From positions 7,551,501 to 7,615,500 of the forward strand of contig CM048850.1 of the NCBI GenBank assembly GCA_026545225.1: a stretch of DNA of 64,000 bases. The letters run 5' to 3'. The notes under the pieces are model-generated. The model was not told where the DNA came from and ran no database searches. It was given only the letters and a program-made list of their open reading frames with translations. Shown in pieces: positions 33,687 to 44,635 of the stretch; within the stretch, counting starts at the first letter, position 1; every line of letters begins with the position of its first letter. A program made the translations under genes and the position numbers. The DNA is from Cornus controversa. Its lineage: Eukaryota > Streptophyta > Magnoliopsida > Cornales > Cornaceae.

Positions 33687-34679
33687 ATGTCTAAAGCTAC
33701 TTCCTATGGAGTCTCTAGGTTCATGAGGATAAGGTGTAGGCTTAATTGTCCATTCACACCTTATTTTGGCCATGACTTGGGTTTGGATAATTTTAAATCC
33801 ATTCGTGACGTTTACGGTGCCAACAACTTCTCAAAACTTCTTTTTAAGGTTGATAGAGAAGATCGACCCTTGGCCGTTTTCACTATGGCATGCGAAGCAC
33901 ACGTCAGACTCACAAATCCCATTTAGGGCTCAACAATAAGAATCATCAATTTTGAGTAACAAGAATCATCAATCTTGAGTAGCGATGTGCCCTACTACAA
34001 GCTGAGATGACTTATTTCAAGCAGACAACAACTCAGGTGTTCCAAGTGCCTCTGTGATCACGACTCATTTTCATAACCTAGATATCAAAGCTGGGGAGGT
34101 GTGAACTTGATGTCGAACCCTAATGAGACATTAGGTGGGGGAAGTTCTTTACACACCTAGTACAACCCTGGGAGTGTGTGAATGTGATGGCGACTCCTAA
34201 GGAGGTGTTAGGAGGAATTTTTTTTTTCTGAACCCACAATATCAACAATAGGTTTAGTACGAAGTTGTAAATTTGATGGTGAATCCTAACGAGGTGTTAG
34301 GAGGGAATTTTGTTTTGAACCCACAAGAGTAGCAAAGGGTTCAATTTGGGAATGTAAATATGGTATCTAATCCTAATTGGGAAATTGGGGAAAGAACGTC
34401 TTAGAATCCACCTGAGCAGCTATGGGTTCAATAAGGAGAAGAGAACATGATACCACAATAGGACCCAACCAGTTGAGTAAATACCATGTCGGATAACCAA
34501 GGACAATGGGTAAATCCAGTTGAGCTAGAAAATTTTGTGAATCTAGAAGAGGATGAACAGTTAGAAGATCTAGTCGAATTGGATAGCTTTGGAAATCCAA
34601 AAGGGTCTTTTGCTGGTATGAATGTGGATGATCCATTATCATTCAATTGGTCAGAACTGTTAGGAGACGATGAATAGTA
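33687..34679 (+). pseudogene. LOB-domain (LBD) transcription factor pseudogene
   Basis: The first 79 codons read MSKATSYGVSRFMRIRCRLN then CPFTPYFGH, FKSIRDVYGANNFSKLLFKV and REDRPLAVFTMACEAHVRL, then TNPI and a stop. This lines up with the plant LOB domain: CX2CX6CX3C zinc block (CPFAPYF), GAS block (FxxVHxVFGASNxxKLL) and the REDAxxSLxYEAxxRxRDPVYG helix. Of the four zinc cysteines the first two are Tyr and Ser; the last two remain. The stop lies where the family has Tyr-Gly. Beyond it, a short tandem duplication shifts frame, LQAEMTYFKQTTTQVF resembles the C-terminal coil, and an acidic tail stays open at 34486-34677 (ends NWSELLGDDE). The spacing hints at the LBD22/LBD27 type. LBD proteins bind DNA in organ-boundary and pollen development. 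Confidence 0.75.
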
Positions 34680-35335
34680 CAATCAACTATCTAACAGTAA
34701 GGATCAAGAGTTAATACCTTTTGGGTATGCTCTGGGTCTATAAGACTTTGTACGTATGTATTGTAAAAGATATGTATAAGACACGTATAAGAGTTTCATT
34801 TAATGCAAATGGTGTTTGTAAATATTTGTTTATTGACACGTTGATTATATGAAATTAACTTCTATTTCAGTCCAATAATTTTTTGTTTTATAGTGTCGTA
34901 GGCACGGGCAATACCGTAGTATATATATATAGAAGATCCATGTTTGCATGTTCTTGTCTTTTGGTACCACCATATTTAAACTCGTATACCCCACACATTT
35001 GTTGTTGGTTAGTTTTTCTTTCTCACAAGGTTCAAACATTTGCAAGGTACTATTCCTACTTCTACTAAATAACAGTTCTAATACAACAATACTATATATA
35101 TATATATTACATTTAAGTTTGTCGAATGTCTCAAACTATTAACAGTCTAAAATTACTCCATCTAACGATCACGATTGCGAGTGCATGATAGTGCCGTAGG
35201 CACGGACATGCACTAGTATATATATATAGTAGGACTTGACCAACCCACAACCACACAACATTGCTAGTTTTATGACATGGGTTTGCTTGGAAGTCCTGGA
35301 TATTGAGTTCGATAGATCTATTCGTCATTCCAGAG
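34680..35335. other. Non-coding DNA with possible Helitron 3' ends
   Basis: GTGTCGTAGGCACGGGCAAT ... GTAGT (34893-34920) and GTGCCGTAGGCACGG ... CACTAGT (35191-35217) are two related ends: a short hairpin (GTGCC/GGCAC) followed about 10 bases later by CTAGT, as at Helitron 3' termini (CTRRT). Both are followed by an AT repeat. No matching 5' TC end was found, so this is tentative. No gene seen. Confidence 0.35.
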
Positions 35336-35639
35336 ATAGCACAAAATTCAAGCAGGGCCCACAAGTGGAATCTGATCTAAAAAAAATAGATTTGATTAAT
35401 AGGGGTCACAGAAGACAAAGTTGCTACTAAAAAAAAAAAGAAAAAAAAATGTTTCCTTGAAAGTTCAGTCCTATGTTATATTATCTTCCAAGGATTTATA
35501 ATACAAAGAGTTGTGTAGTAGAGATGGTGTGGTGCTATAATGTCTTCCTATAAGGTCTTGTGTTCAAATCTACCAAGCAACAAAAAAGAAACTTCATTTT
35601 TTTTTTACACATCCTCTCCCACATCAAAGGAAAATAGAA

Positions 35640-35925
35640 AAAAAAAAAGACAAAGCAGAAGAAAAAGAGAAAGAGAAAAAAAAAAAGGTGGCGTTGGAGA
35701 AAGAAGAGAAGAAGAAAAGAAGGAGAAAGAAAAAAAATAAACAGGAGAGAATAAGTCAACGTGAGAGAAGAAAGAATAGAAGAAGAAAAGAAAGAAGAAA
35801 AAGAGAAAGAGAAAAAAGAAAAGAAAAAAAAAGAGGTGACGCTGGAGAAAGAAGAGAAGAAGAAAAAGAAAGTGAAAAAGAAAAAGAAAAAGGCAGTAAA
35901 AAAAAAAAAAAAGGTTACCCTTTCT
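35640..35925. repeat. Long purine-only tract (AAAAGAGAAAGAAG)n
   Basis: Nearly 290 bases of A and G with few interruptions, containing internal direct repeats of GGTG(G/A)CG(T/C)TGGAGAAAGAAGAGAAGAAG at about 35687 and 35836. The Lys/Glu/Arg or Phe/Leu-rich ORFs over it are composition artefacts. Confidence 0.9.
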
Positions 35926-36002
35926 AGAGCTCAGTGAATTTCTCTCAATTGTCTCTGATGTGAAAAGTCTCAAGTATATATTACATATATATAGGGGCGG
36001 AT

Positions 36003-36310
36003 TAATCCTATTTGCTATTGAATTTTTGAAGACTCCACTTTAGTTTGGAAAGGAAAAAAATCCTATTAGCAATAGGATTCTCAAGTCTTCAATTTCGATT
36101 AGACAAGAAGAAAAAATCATATTTGCAATAGGATCCTCAAGTCTTCAATTTCACTTGGATAAGGAAAAAAAATCCTATTTGCTGTAAGGCTTTCAAGACT
36201 TCAATTCCGTTTGGAGAAGAAAAAAAAATCATATTTGCAATAGGATCTTCAAGTCTTTAATTCAACTTGACAAAGAAGACATCCTCTTTGCAATTGAATT
36301 TTTGTGAAAA
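36003..36310. repeat. Tandem repeat, about 60-bp TCCTATTTGCAATAGGAT unit
   Basis: Five units share AATCCTATTTGCAATAGGAT, CCTCAAGTCTTCAATTTC and TTGGA(T/C)AAGG. It is homologous to 5570-5820. Confidence 0.85.
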
Positions 36311-36399
36311 AATTTTTTTTGCGACAATTAAATACTTCAAGTCCCACTTTAAATACGTGACAAGCTCAATATAGCGCGAGACTTGAAGTGGGGGCAATT

Positions 36400-37087
36400 T
36401 GTAGACATTAAAAAATTACATGACGGACCCAAAATATAATTTGGGTTTATCTTTAATTCAGTCCACTTTGGAATGTGGCCCAATGAGTCAGATAATTTGA
36501 AGCCTAGATCCACCACAAATAAATGAGTTATGGGTTGGTCTAAATTGTCTCAGAAGTCAAAGCCCACTTGAAAATGGGTCTAATGGATAATTATATATAT
36601 ATATATATATATGTAATTATCAACAAAGATAATTATTATGTATATATTGGATAATTATCAAAATTATCATAAAAGATAATTATAGGATAATTATCAAAAG
36701 AAAAGAAAGTTACAAATCTACTCCTCCGGTGAGCCTATAAATGAAGGTCTAGAGGTGGGAGAAAAGGGAAGACCAGAAGATTCTCAGAAAAAGCTGAAAC
36801 TCTGCAAAAGTCTGCACTCAAAATCCAACGCCCCTAAACCCTGAAGAAGAAGAACAACAAGCACATCATCCATGTGCCGTTCTTCATCAAAGTTTCAATC
36901 CAATTCAAGATCAAGCTCTAGTAGCCCTTGAAGCCGGATTACCAAGGAGATTAAATCAGAGGATTTATCTTTATCTTTTTTTTGTAAAGATTCATAGAGG
37001 ATTGTACCCTTTTCTTAAATTAATAAAATTGTTTATTTGTTATCAATTTTCGTTCCTAGAATTTCGGACACAAAATTTGTGTGTACA
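36400..37087 (+). repeat. 3' LTR of LARD-like element copy 2
   Basis: It starts TGTAGACATTAAAAAATTACATG right after the GTGGGGGCAATT tract and ends TTTGTGTGTACA; 688 bp. Confidence 0.8.
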
Positions 37088-39200
37088 TAGTGAATTAAAT
37101 CGTGTTGTATGTATTTACATTTAATTTCTAAGAACAGTGTCGATGTCTAGAATATTTTGATTAACGTATTTTGACCTCACGAGACTCATCCTCGATCAAA
37201 AACGACCCAATAAGCAAAACCTAGTAGCTTTCGCTACTAGACCATGTCATTTTTCAGTCGAAAACCGTCTTCTAGGTCTCCAAAATTATGTTTTTCATTA
37301 TATTAGAAGATTGCTGAATATTTCAAAAATTTTGTTCGAGAACCAAACGAACTCAAAATTGGATAAAATTTAAAATTTAGTAGTTTTAAATTATTAGGTT
37401 TCTTATGTAATTTTTTTAAATTTTTTGAAGAAAGTTTATTTTTTAGTGATTTCCTTGTGCTGCTAGTTTTCTTTTGTTTTTAAGTTTTCTTGTGTTATTA
37501 GAATTAATATTTCTTTATAATAAATACATGTATTGTGGACAACAGATCATGCAATCCATTGGAAGATTTCTGAAATTCTCCGAAGATTTAGTTGAGACTT
37601 TTAAAGATAGAATATGCATGGAAACCTAGGTTAGACCTAGGTTTAGATACACTTGGTGTTAGTTTGAATTGTACGGTTATTTATGTGATTTTCATTTTAA
37701 TTATTTTTTTTCCTCATTGATTGATTTCTTTGCATTCTTAATTTCATGTTAAATGTTGATACTTTATTTTCAGTGTACAAAATAGTGTGGTTATTTGAAT
37801 GCTTGTAGGTAGGTTAAATTTTTATCTAAAAGGAATATAGGAGGCATGTGAGGATTGCCAGGGGGAGTGTATGGATTGCCAATACCTAATAAGGTATTTA
37901 ATAGGTTTATAAAGGAGGCATGTATGGATTGCCAATACCTAATAAGGTATTTAATAGGTTTATAAAGGAGGTATGCATGGTTTATAAAGGAGGCATGTAT
38001 GGATTGCCAATACCTAATAATGTATTTAATAGGTTTATAAAGGAGGCATGTATGGATTTTCAATACCTAATAAGGTATTTAATAGGTTTAAAAAGGCGGC
38101 ATGTATGGATTGCCAATACCTAATAAGGTATTTAATAGGATTATAAAGGAGACATGTATGGATTGCCAAAAGGTTATTCAGGGTTAATTAGGGAGGCATG
38201 TGAGGATTACCAGGAGGCATGTCGGGATTGCCAATAAGGTATTCAGGGTTAATTAGGGAGGCATGTGAGGATTGTCAAGAGGCATGTCAAGATTGCCAAT
38301 AGGGTATTTAAGGTTAATTAGGGAGGCATGTGAAGATTTCTAGGAGGTATGATAAGATTGCCAAGATGGTATTCAAGGTTAATTAGGGAGACATGTTAGG
38401 ATTGTCAAGAAGCATGTCAGGATTGCCAATAGGTTATTTAAGGTTAATTAGGGAGGCATGTGAGGATTTCTAGGAGGCATGTCAGGATTGCCAATAGGGT
38501 ATTTAAGGTTAATCAGGGAGGCATGTGAGAATTGTCAATTACATAGTAGGTTATTTAATATGTATATAAGGGAGGCATGTTAGGATTGTCAAATATTAAT
38601 AAGGTATTTTTATTTAATAAAGTGTCTAGACATTTAAGGATTTCCTTTGGTTTGAACTTAGAAAATAGATTCCATAATTTGTGTGATAGGGGATGGATTG
38701 GGATGGTGTGTAGGATGGTTTCTATTTTGGGACAAAGGTTAAATAAGGAAATGATACGTATATATCTATGTTTTATGGATTGGGATGGTGTGGAGGATAG
38801 TTTCTATTTTGGGATAGAGGTTAAATAAGGAAATGATACTTATATATCTATTTTTTTCATAATCCCACATATTGAGGGTATGTTTACCGATTTTTTGATT
38901 GGGTTGTAGTAGAGGGAACTTGCTTGTGGGTTTAACCCACTTTGTTGATATTTCAGGTCCCAGACAGTTTCCATCTCAAGGTTAGAGCGTGGAGTTCGAA
39001 GAGCGTGATAGTTATCTATTCCTTACCAGACTATTGTGTAGGGACTTAGATCTTTTAATAAAGTATTCACTTTTAAGATTTTTGGTTAAAGGGTCCTTGA
39101 GTTACGGGACTTCCAAGTTGTATTGTTCAGACTAGTATTATGTTTATTTAATGTTATTATTATTTTTAGTTAGACTTTCCTTCCAGTATTTTTTTATTTG
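37088..39200 (+). repeat. Diverged relative of the 5984-9390 LTR
   Basis: Collinear similarity to 5984-9390 includes GAAACCTAGGTTAGACCTAGG, the GGATTGCCAATACC minisatellite, TTTAACCCACTTTGTTGATATTTCAGGTCCCAG and GAGTTACGGG(A/C)CTTCCAA. The clear LTR start and end are not visible: the left side begins somewhere after the preceding LTR, and the right side runs into copia gag around 39200. Confidence 0.6.
37840..38600. repeat. Expanded minisatellite, two related unit types
   Basis: First part (37855-38170): about six units of roughly 52-60 bp containing GGAGGCATGTATGGATTGCC, AATACCTAATAAGGTATTTA and ATAGGTTTATAAA. Second part (38170-38600): about six units containing GGAGGCATGTGAGGATT, GGAGGCATGTCAGGATTGCC and AATAGG(G/T)TATT(T/C)A(A/G)GGTTAATTA. 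The ORFs here are repeat artefacts. Confidence 0.9.
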
Positions 39201-39219
39201 AGATCTCTAAATAGCACAA

Positions 39220-40482
39220 ATGACACAAGACGAGGTTACACACCCTATTCAAGTTGTTCTTGATGGGGACAATTACCCCTTTTGGAGTCAATCCATTCGC
39301 AGTTTTCTTAAGGGTTGCAAGATGTGGTCATATGTTACTGGGAATCGCCAGGCACTAGTACAAAGCAAAGATGAAGGTGCCAATGCCTTTATCACTCGTG
39401 TCAAGGATTGGTATAACAACAATCATAAGATTATCTCACGATTACGCAATACAGCTAATCCCTCAATTTTTATGAAATTTGGGAGTTACGATACTAATAA
39501 AGAAGTCTGGAACATGCTAGCTTCTCGATACTCCAGATCTGATGGTTCTCGCCAACATCAACTTATGGTCCAACTCTACAATATCAAGCAAGAATCAAGT
39601 TAGCGTATTAATGAATTCTTTGCTCGTATAAAAGTTCTATAGGATCAACTGGCTCTTTCAGAACCATCATAAGATGATCCTTCTAAGGCTAAGAAATTTT
39701 TTGAGTATCGCAATCAGCTTCGACTCCATCAGTTTCTGATGAGTCTTCATGGAAAATTTGAGTCTGTACGTAGTCAGCTTCTTTATCGTACTCATTTTCC
39801 CTCACTTGATCAAGCTCTCAATAAGCTTGTTTGAGAGGAAACTCACCTACAGACTCTTCGTTCTCAGAACAATCCGAGTGTTTTAACCACGCCATCATCA
39901 ACTCCTCAGTTAGTGTCTTCCGAATCTAGACCTAATCACTCTGCAACACATTTCTGTTATAACGGATGCAAAAACCAATCAAGTGGCTCTTGGAAATCAA
40001 AGTATGATGCCTCAAAATATGATGTCTCTCTCTATTATTCATTTTACCGAATTAAGGGACACTCTGTTGATCAGTGTCGCACTCGTGCTAGACTCTCTCG
40101 ATCTACAACAACTATGGCCAGTACTGATACTATGCCATCACCAGCACTAGTCCCAGCACCAATCCCTAGCAATTCTAACGAGTCGACATCTTCTCCATCT
40201 GCATTCTCTGTAACTGACCTTGAGGCACTTCTCAACCAGGTTCTGTCTCGATATCAAGGTGCATCTTCCTCTACTTGTGACAATCACATAACACCAGACT
40301 CTACTCTTCTCACCACTCAAACCCCTACTTCTCACTCATCTGTTATATATACTGTTGATGGATCCATCATGGCCATTAGTTATATCAGAACTGTTTCTCA
40401 TTCACACTTGACAGTTCATATGTTTATCTTGTACCAAACCTCTCTCTTACTCTTTTATCTGTTGGCTAACTTACTAAGCTAG
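39220..40482 (+). pseudogene. copia gag, with stops
   Basis: MTQDEVTHPIQVVLDGDNYP begins a typical copia gag (Retrotran_gag_3/UBN2 type), continuing FWSQSIRSFLKGCKMWSYVTG and EVWNMLASRYSRSDGSRQHQL before a TAG at about 39601. Gag then continues in the same general order through other stops, with a zinc-knuckle remnant YSFYRIKGHSVDQC near 40030-40080, where the first two cysteines are tyrosines as in the other copy. The Ser/Thr/Pro-rich linker and FSVTDLEALLNQVLSRYQG follow. Confidence 0.8.
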
Positions 40483-40484
40483 GC

Positions 40485-41376
40485 TTGAACATAACATTTT
40501 CTTCTAATGGATGTGTTGTACAGGAGCTTCAGATAGGTCAGATCATTGAGACATGGCGTAAGACAGGACGATTGTTCAAACTTTCCTCTCTTCATCTGCC
40601 TTCTCCTACTGTCTCTGTTGCTTCTACACAACTCACATCCTCTTCTCTTGAACTATGGAATTCTCGATTAGGTCATGCCTCTTTTTCTCGTGTCAAAGTC
40701 TTATCAACTCAAGGTTTGTTGGGACAAGTAAAAGTTGAGTCTGTTGATTGTATTTCATGTCAATTAGGCAAACAACCTACTTTACCATTTAATAAAAGTG
40801 AGTCTTTTGCTTCTGCTTCTTTTGATCTTATTTACTCTGATGTTTGGGGCCCTCACCTGTGCCGACTATGGGGGGTCACGATACTTTGTCATATTTCTAG
40901 ACAATTTCCCACGATTCACATGGATATTCTTAATGAAAAATTGTTCTAAATTGCTTAACATTTTTGAGATTTTGCTACAATGATTGCAACTCAGTTTTCC
41001 AAAAACATCAAAAATTTTCATTCTGACAATGCTTTTGAATATCGACAAAATGATTTTCAGCAAATTCTAAAACAATATGACACTGTTTTTCACACTTTCT
41101 ATCCAGGCACATCACAGTAGAATGGTCGAACTGAACGCAAACTGCGCTCTTAACTTTGTTGCTTTCTTGGGTATGAACTTGAACAAAAGGGGTATCGGTG
41201 ATTTGATCCTATTTCAAAATGACTTAGTGTCTCTCGTCATGTTATTTTCTGGGAACACAAGATGTTTCATACTATGTCAACATTTAATATTCCTAACCAT
41301 ACATTTCTTATTCTTACAATATCATTTTCAGAAGCAGTCGATCCTCCTGCGACCGAGTCCCGGTTTTAGGGCGTGA
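40485..41376 (+). pseudogene. copia gag-pre-integrase and partial integrase
   Basis: The 154-residue frame from 40485 contains MNITFSSNGCVVQELQIGQI, LWNSRLGHASFSRVKVLS and VDCISCQLGKQPTLPF (zinc-binding HHCC domain), then SASFDLIYSDVWGPH, which holds the first catalytic Asp of integrase. Out-of-frame pieces continue through the core to about 41130. There the sequence jumps to a segment equivalent to CFLGYELEQKGYR ... VSRHVIFWEHK, so the stretch carrying the last catalytic Glu is damaged. Confidence 0.8.
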
Positions 41377-42276
41377 CAACCCACAAATACGAGTAAGTGA
41401 TTATTTGAGATTTATTTCTAAAATGCCCTTTTCATCTTCCTTCCCTTCCCCCCTCTCTCTCACCACCAAAACCACTACCTCACCAAATCAAAGACTCAAT
41501 TAGGGCAAGAAGATTATTACTTGATCGGGATCTGCCATCTTCTTTCATTTGACCTCTAGCGGAACCACCAGATGGAACTATAGATGCAATGCATCTAAAA
41601 AATGAGAAGATCTACAATACACCAGGTGTAAATACACCGGGTTAATCTAGATCTTGCGTGTTGCACACGCACGATGGGATCCACCCTCCGTGTTATACAC
41701 GTACAATCCAAAGTCACTTGGTGTATTTAAACTGGGAGTATTGTAGACGTACTCCTACAAAATAATACTGGACTTTGATAAGGTCGTTGCTCAATGGTCT
41801 TTTTTAATTTAAACGTAAAGCTTAGTCAACAATAGTGTTTATATGAGGTCTTCAACTGTAACTGGTTTTGCTACTTTTGACCTAGCCTCATTTGTTTGTT
41901 ATTGGGCCTTGGCATGCTTGTACATATTACTTATACCATTTATACAGCTTTAACTCCCCCCCCAAAAAAAAAAAAAATTAGAGTGTTTTACTCTCTAAAT
42001 TCAATTCCTTGGTCAAATAACAAGTGAGGTCCAATTACTTTTAAAATTTAGTTGGACAATGCAGTCAACAAGCCGGATTATATATATTATTTGTAGCTCT
42101 ATATAATTATCTCATATTATTAGTATCTAGATAGGGTATGTCTAATTCACGTCATCGAGACTATACTTGTTTAAAAATTAGTGTGTGTTTTACTCTAGCT
42201 TCGAACTTAATTTTTGGATCAGATAGAATCACAAATGTGTGACTTGCGTGGTACAAAAATGGTTTAGTTAATTTAG
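41377..42276. other. Non-coding DNA with a MITE
   Basis: GGTTTTAGGGCGTGACA at 41364-41380 resembles the first bases of a gypsy-type LTR on the minus strand (TGTCACGCCCTAAAACC), but only a stub is present. Apart from the MITE at 41612-41746 I see only AT-rich sequence. CAATTCCTTGGTCAAATAACAAGTGAGGTCC (42003-42033) recurs in altered form at 45837-45880. Confidence 0.5.
41612..41746. mobile_element. Small MITE-like inverted repeat
   Basis: CTACAATACACCAGGTGTAAATACACC at the left pairs with, reversed from the right, CTACAATACTCCCAGTTTAAATACACC. The 135-bp element has CGTGTTGCACACGCACG and CGTGTTATACACGTACA subterminal copies. The TSD is not clear. Confidence 0.65.
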
Positions 42277-43593
42277 TGTGAGATGCTAATTCTTAGACTT
42301 AAAGGGGGTGAATAGGTCTTTTTGTCCAATTTTTATGATTGATTAATTAATTGACCACAATAATTAACAATTATGCATCCAAACCAATCAGAAAATAAAT
42401 AGAACAATTAAGGAAAGTTAGAGATGACACCAGGAATTTAACATGAAAATCCTGATAAGGAAAAAACCAAAGGAGTGAGGCAAACGCCTCCAGAGAAACC
42501 AACCCACTATCTCGAATCAATGTACAACAGACTGTCACAGACTTGTAATTTTCTTTACTCTGCCAAGAATTTGTTGTTGAACGCCTTAGGCTTACTCTTG
42601 CGATTCCACATCCAATCGCTGCAGACTTTAGGCTAATGTCACAATCCTTAAAGAAAAGTTGCTCAAAGAACACAAATACTCCCTAATTAGTTTGTCCCTT
42701 CATAGTGATCATTTCTCCTTCATTTCCAAATAGAATCAAGTAGTATTAAGGAGAACCACATACCAATGCTACTCTGATCAAACTGTGTAGATTGATGACG
42801 TCTTTGAGAATCCATGGATCAGATTGAGAAGAGTATCACAACTTAAACACTCCGTATGGATGTGCCCTCAAAAATATATTCAGAAAAGTTTCTCTTATGA
42901 AAATCTTTCTAAGCTCCAAAAATAATTTTTCTCTCTTTTGAATTGTCTCTCTTAAAAAAAGTATTGATTTGAAGCACAAAGAGGTATTTATAAACATAGA
43001 GATTGAGTCATAGTATTTATTGGAAAATAAGTTTAAAAATGTTTTAGGAATTCCCATAGGGTTTTAGACTAATATGGAAACAAAATTTGGACAAATGCTT
43101 AATTCCGTCACATATTAGTTAAGTTAGACCAATTGTGGGAACACTTGGACCGTTTAACTTCCATTTTCTTACTTGGACCAGTCCACTATGCCTGATTTAC
43201 AATTCCGAAGATAATGAGATATCTTAGACAATTTGAGAGAAAATAAATTGATCCAATTTTGAAAACTATGAAAAATTTTAAGTTTAAACCTTAGTTTTCA
43301 AAATCAAACTTCAAATTATAAAGTGTAAAGTGTCCTCACTCACTTACCAGCTATAAGTGGTGATTTGATCAACTTCTATGATATCAAGACTTCTTCAATA
43401 CTTCTGGTGATCAAGTTCCTTGTCTAGCTCATTGATGGCTTGATTATATGCCTGCATTGGTGAAGAACACTGTCTACACTCTCGATTTTCAACTTCATGA
43501 TCAATTAAAGGAATTTGAATGAATGATCTATTACATTTCAATTATATGTAGGTTTGATACCAAAGATTATCAATTACAAATATATACGTCACA
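42277..43593 (-). repeat. Solo LTR, Sirevirus-like copia
   Basis: It starts TGTGAGATGCTAATTCTTAGA..AAAGGGGGTGAATAGG and ends ACGTCACA. The interior follows the LTR at 60851-62007, with GTGGAAA(A)..CCACGG-like sequence, CAAAGTACAACAGACTG, GAACGCC(T)TAGGCTTA, CGCTGCAGACTTTAGGCTAATGTCAC and the GGACC(G/A)GTCC-type motifs. No internal coding region adjoins it. The flanking 5 bp (TTTAG and AAGTG) do not match, so it is old or the edges are off by a few bases. Confidence 0.7.
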
Positions 43594-44059
43594 AAGTGAG
43601 GTCCAGATTCTTCTTAGTTCAATTGGTCAACGCACTTTATGGAGTAATGAGAGAAAGGATCATTTATCATTTTTTTCTTGAAATTAATTTTGTCCAAATC
43701 ACATAACATAAAATCATCTTTAGTTAATAGCTTTTTGCTGTAGATACTCTATTTACTTCCTCGTCAATAACGTTTCTTTTTCTAAGAATTTTATGTACGA
43801 TGAGGTATAACAAGTTCATTTAGACATTTGAATATTTTATTCTCTTGAAAACTTTCCACTTCTACTAGTATTTACTGATAGTACTCAATGTTTGATTTCA
43901 AAGCTCATACACGAATACAAAACAACATTTTTTAGTAGATAATTGAAGCCACGATTATATTAAGTGTTTCAAAATACAAATACACCAACTATTACAACAG
44001 ATGTATGGTTAAGTAGTTGGAGTACTAGCAATAATGCATGTTCCGGTCATATATTTTTC

Positions 44060-44099
<40 letters not shown>

Positions 44100-44113
44100 T
44101 TTTTGCTAGCTAG
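43594..44113. repeat. Diverged duplicate of SPH upstream DNA
   Basis: 43600-43815 matches 44755-44950 (for example TTTCTTGAAATTAAT(T/G)TTGTCCAAATCACAT, CATAAAATCATCTTTA and GCTGTAGATAC). The rest is AT-rich, with (AT)n at 44063-44096. No gene is visible between. Confidence 0.55.
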
Positions 44114-44557
44114 CTAGTGACCCCATGGAAAATAAAGATTGTCAGTATATCCATGCACTCCATCTTCTTCTACTTTCCAAAAACATACAGTGCACTTACC
44201 TGTGTCCCTGCCTGCATCATATACCACAAAACCCACCTTCCCATATTGGGACGATGCATCACACGAGTAAAGTGTTGATCCAAAAAGATTATTTTGGAAT
44301 TTCCACACCAAGTCATCTCCAAAACGCAACACGTGCTCACCCAAGTCATTGTCTTTCGACTTACAATGAATATCTAGAGTTGTCCCATCTAGATTGTTGT
44401 AAACGCGAATTTCAGTTAAGGGTCGACCTGGTGCGTCTACATCATCATCTAGGGTTGCATCTAGGGTTACAGAGGACATAACAACCCCATTCCACAAGAC
44501 AATAAACAACAATGCAAGCAACATTATTACACTTTTTCTCAACAAACCCATCTCCAT
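44114..44557 (-). CDS. S-protein homologue (plant self-incompatibility S1 family)
   Basis: The intact 147-residue, single-exon frame has an N-terminal signal peptide (hydrophobic VIMLLALLFIVLWNGVV, about residues 10-26) and a mature domain with the S1-family order: TEIRVYNNLDGTTLDIHCKS, GEHVLRFGDDLVWKFQNN, TLYSCDAS and a C-terminal FWKVEEDGVHGY ... LYFPW. Four cysteines (HCK, SCD, CTVC) are the family's usual disulfide set. SPH proteins are small secreted proteins related to poppy stigma S-determinants; most have no known function. A second Met two codons in aligns better with the remnant at 60056. A TATA-like run lies about 70 bp upstream. Confidence 0.93.
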   Translation of the reverse strand: MEMGLLRKSVIMLLALLFIVLWNGVVMSSVTLDATLDDDVDAPGRPLTEIRVYNNLDGTTLDIHCKSKDNDLGEHVLRFGDDLVWKFQNNLFGSTLYSCDASSQYGKVGFVVYDAGRDTGKCTVCFWKVEEDGVHGYTDNLYFPWGH

Positions 44558-44619
44558 TACTTTTTTGGGAGGAAAGAAATGGATTTTAAACTTGATGTTG
44601 CTAGTGTTTGCATACTTGT

Positions 44620-44635
44620 GTGTATATATATATAT
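44620..44635 (-). promoter_or_regulatory. Possible TATA box of SPH gene
   Basis: Read on the minus strand, TATATATATACACAC lies about 65-80 bp before the ATG. It is also part of a simple TA/TG repeat, so the call is weak. Confidence 0.35.

Larger units (their letters stand above)
35336..37087 (+). mobile_element. LARD-like non-coding LTR element, copy 2, 5'-truncated
   Basis: From GCAGGGCCCACAAGTGGAATCTGATC onward this follows copy 1 (from about 5050) through the purine tract, the approximately 60-bp tandem array, the PPT and the LTR. It is the empty-site reference for the insertion at 5984-9390. It contains no coding domain. The bases after the LTR (TAGTG) do not help fix a TSD because the 5' end is missing. 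Confidence 0.7.
39220..41376 (+). mobile_element. Ty1/copia retrotransposon, internally deleted, no LTRs seen
   Basis: It carries gag (39220-40090), a gag-pre-integrase domain (40485-40949), integrase core remnants to about 41130, then a jump to the integrase C-terminal segment (41140-41330). RT and RNase H are absent. No PBS or LTR lies between the start codon and the preceding LTR-like block, so the 5' end is truncated. It is closely related to the minus-strand copia at 1-3833. Confidence 0.8.

Noticed and set aside
35535-35973. Overlapping ORFs of 60-122 residues rich in Lys/Glu/Arg (plus) or Phe/Leu (minus)
   Set aside because: They lie on a purine-only tract; the composition explains the open frames and there is no domain or conservation.
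37791-38123. ORFs with repeating peptide units (HASFINLLN-like and MYGLPIPN-like)
   Set aside because: Translations of the minisatellite, with no independent coding evidence.
37840-38600. CRISPR-like array
   Set aside because: Units are contiguous tandem repeats without unique spacers, in a plant genome context.
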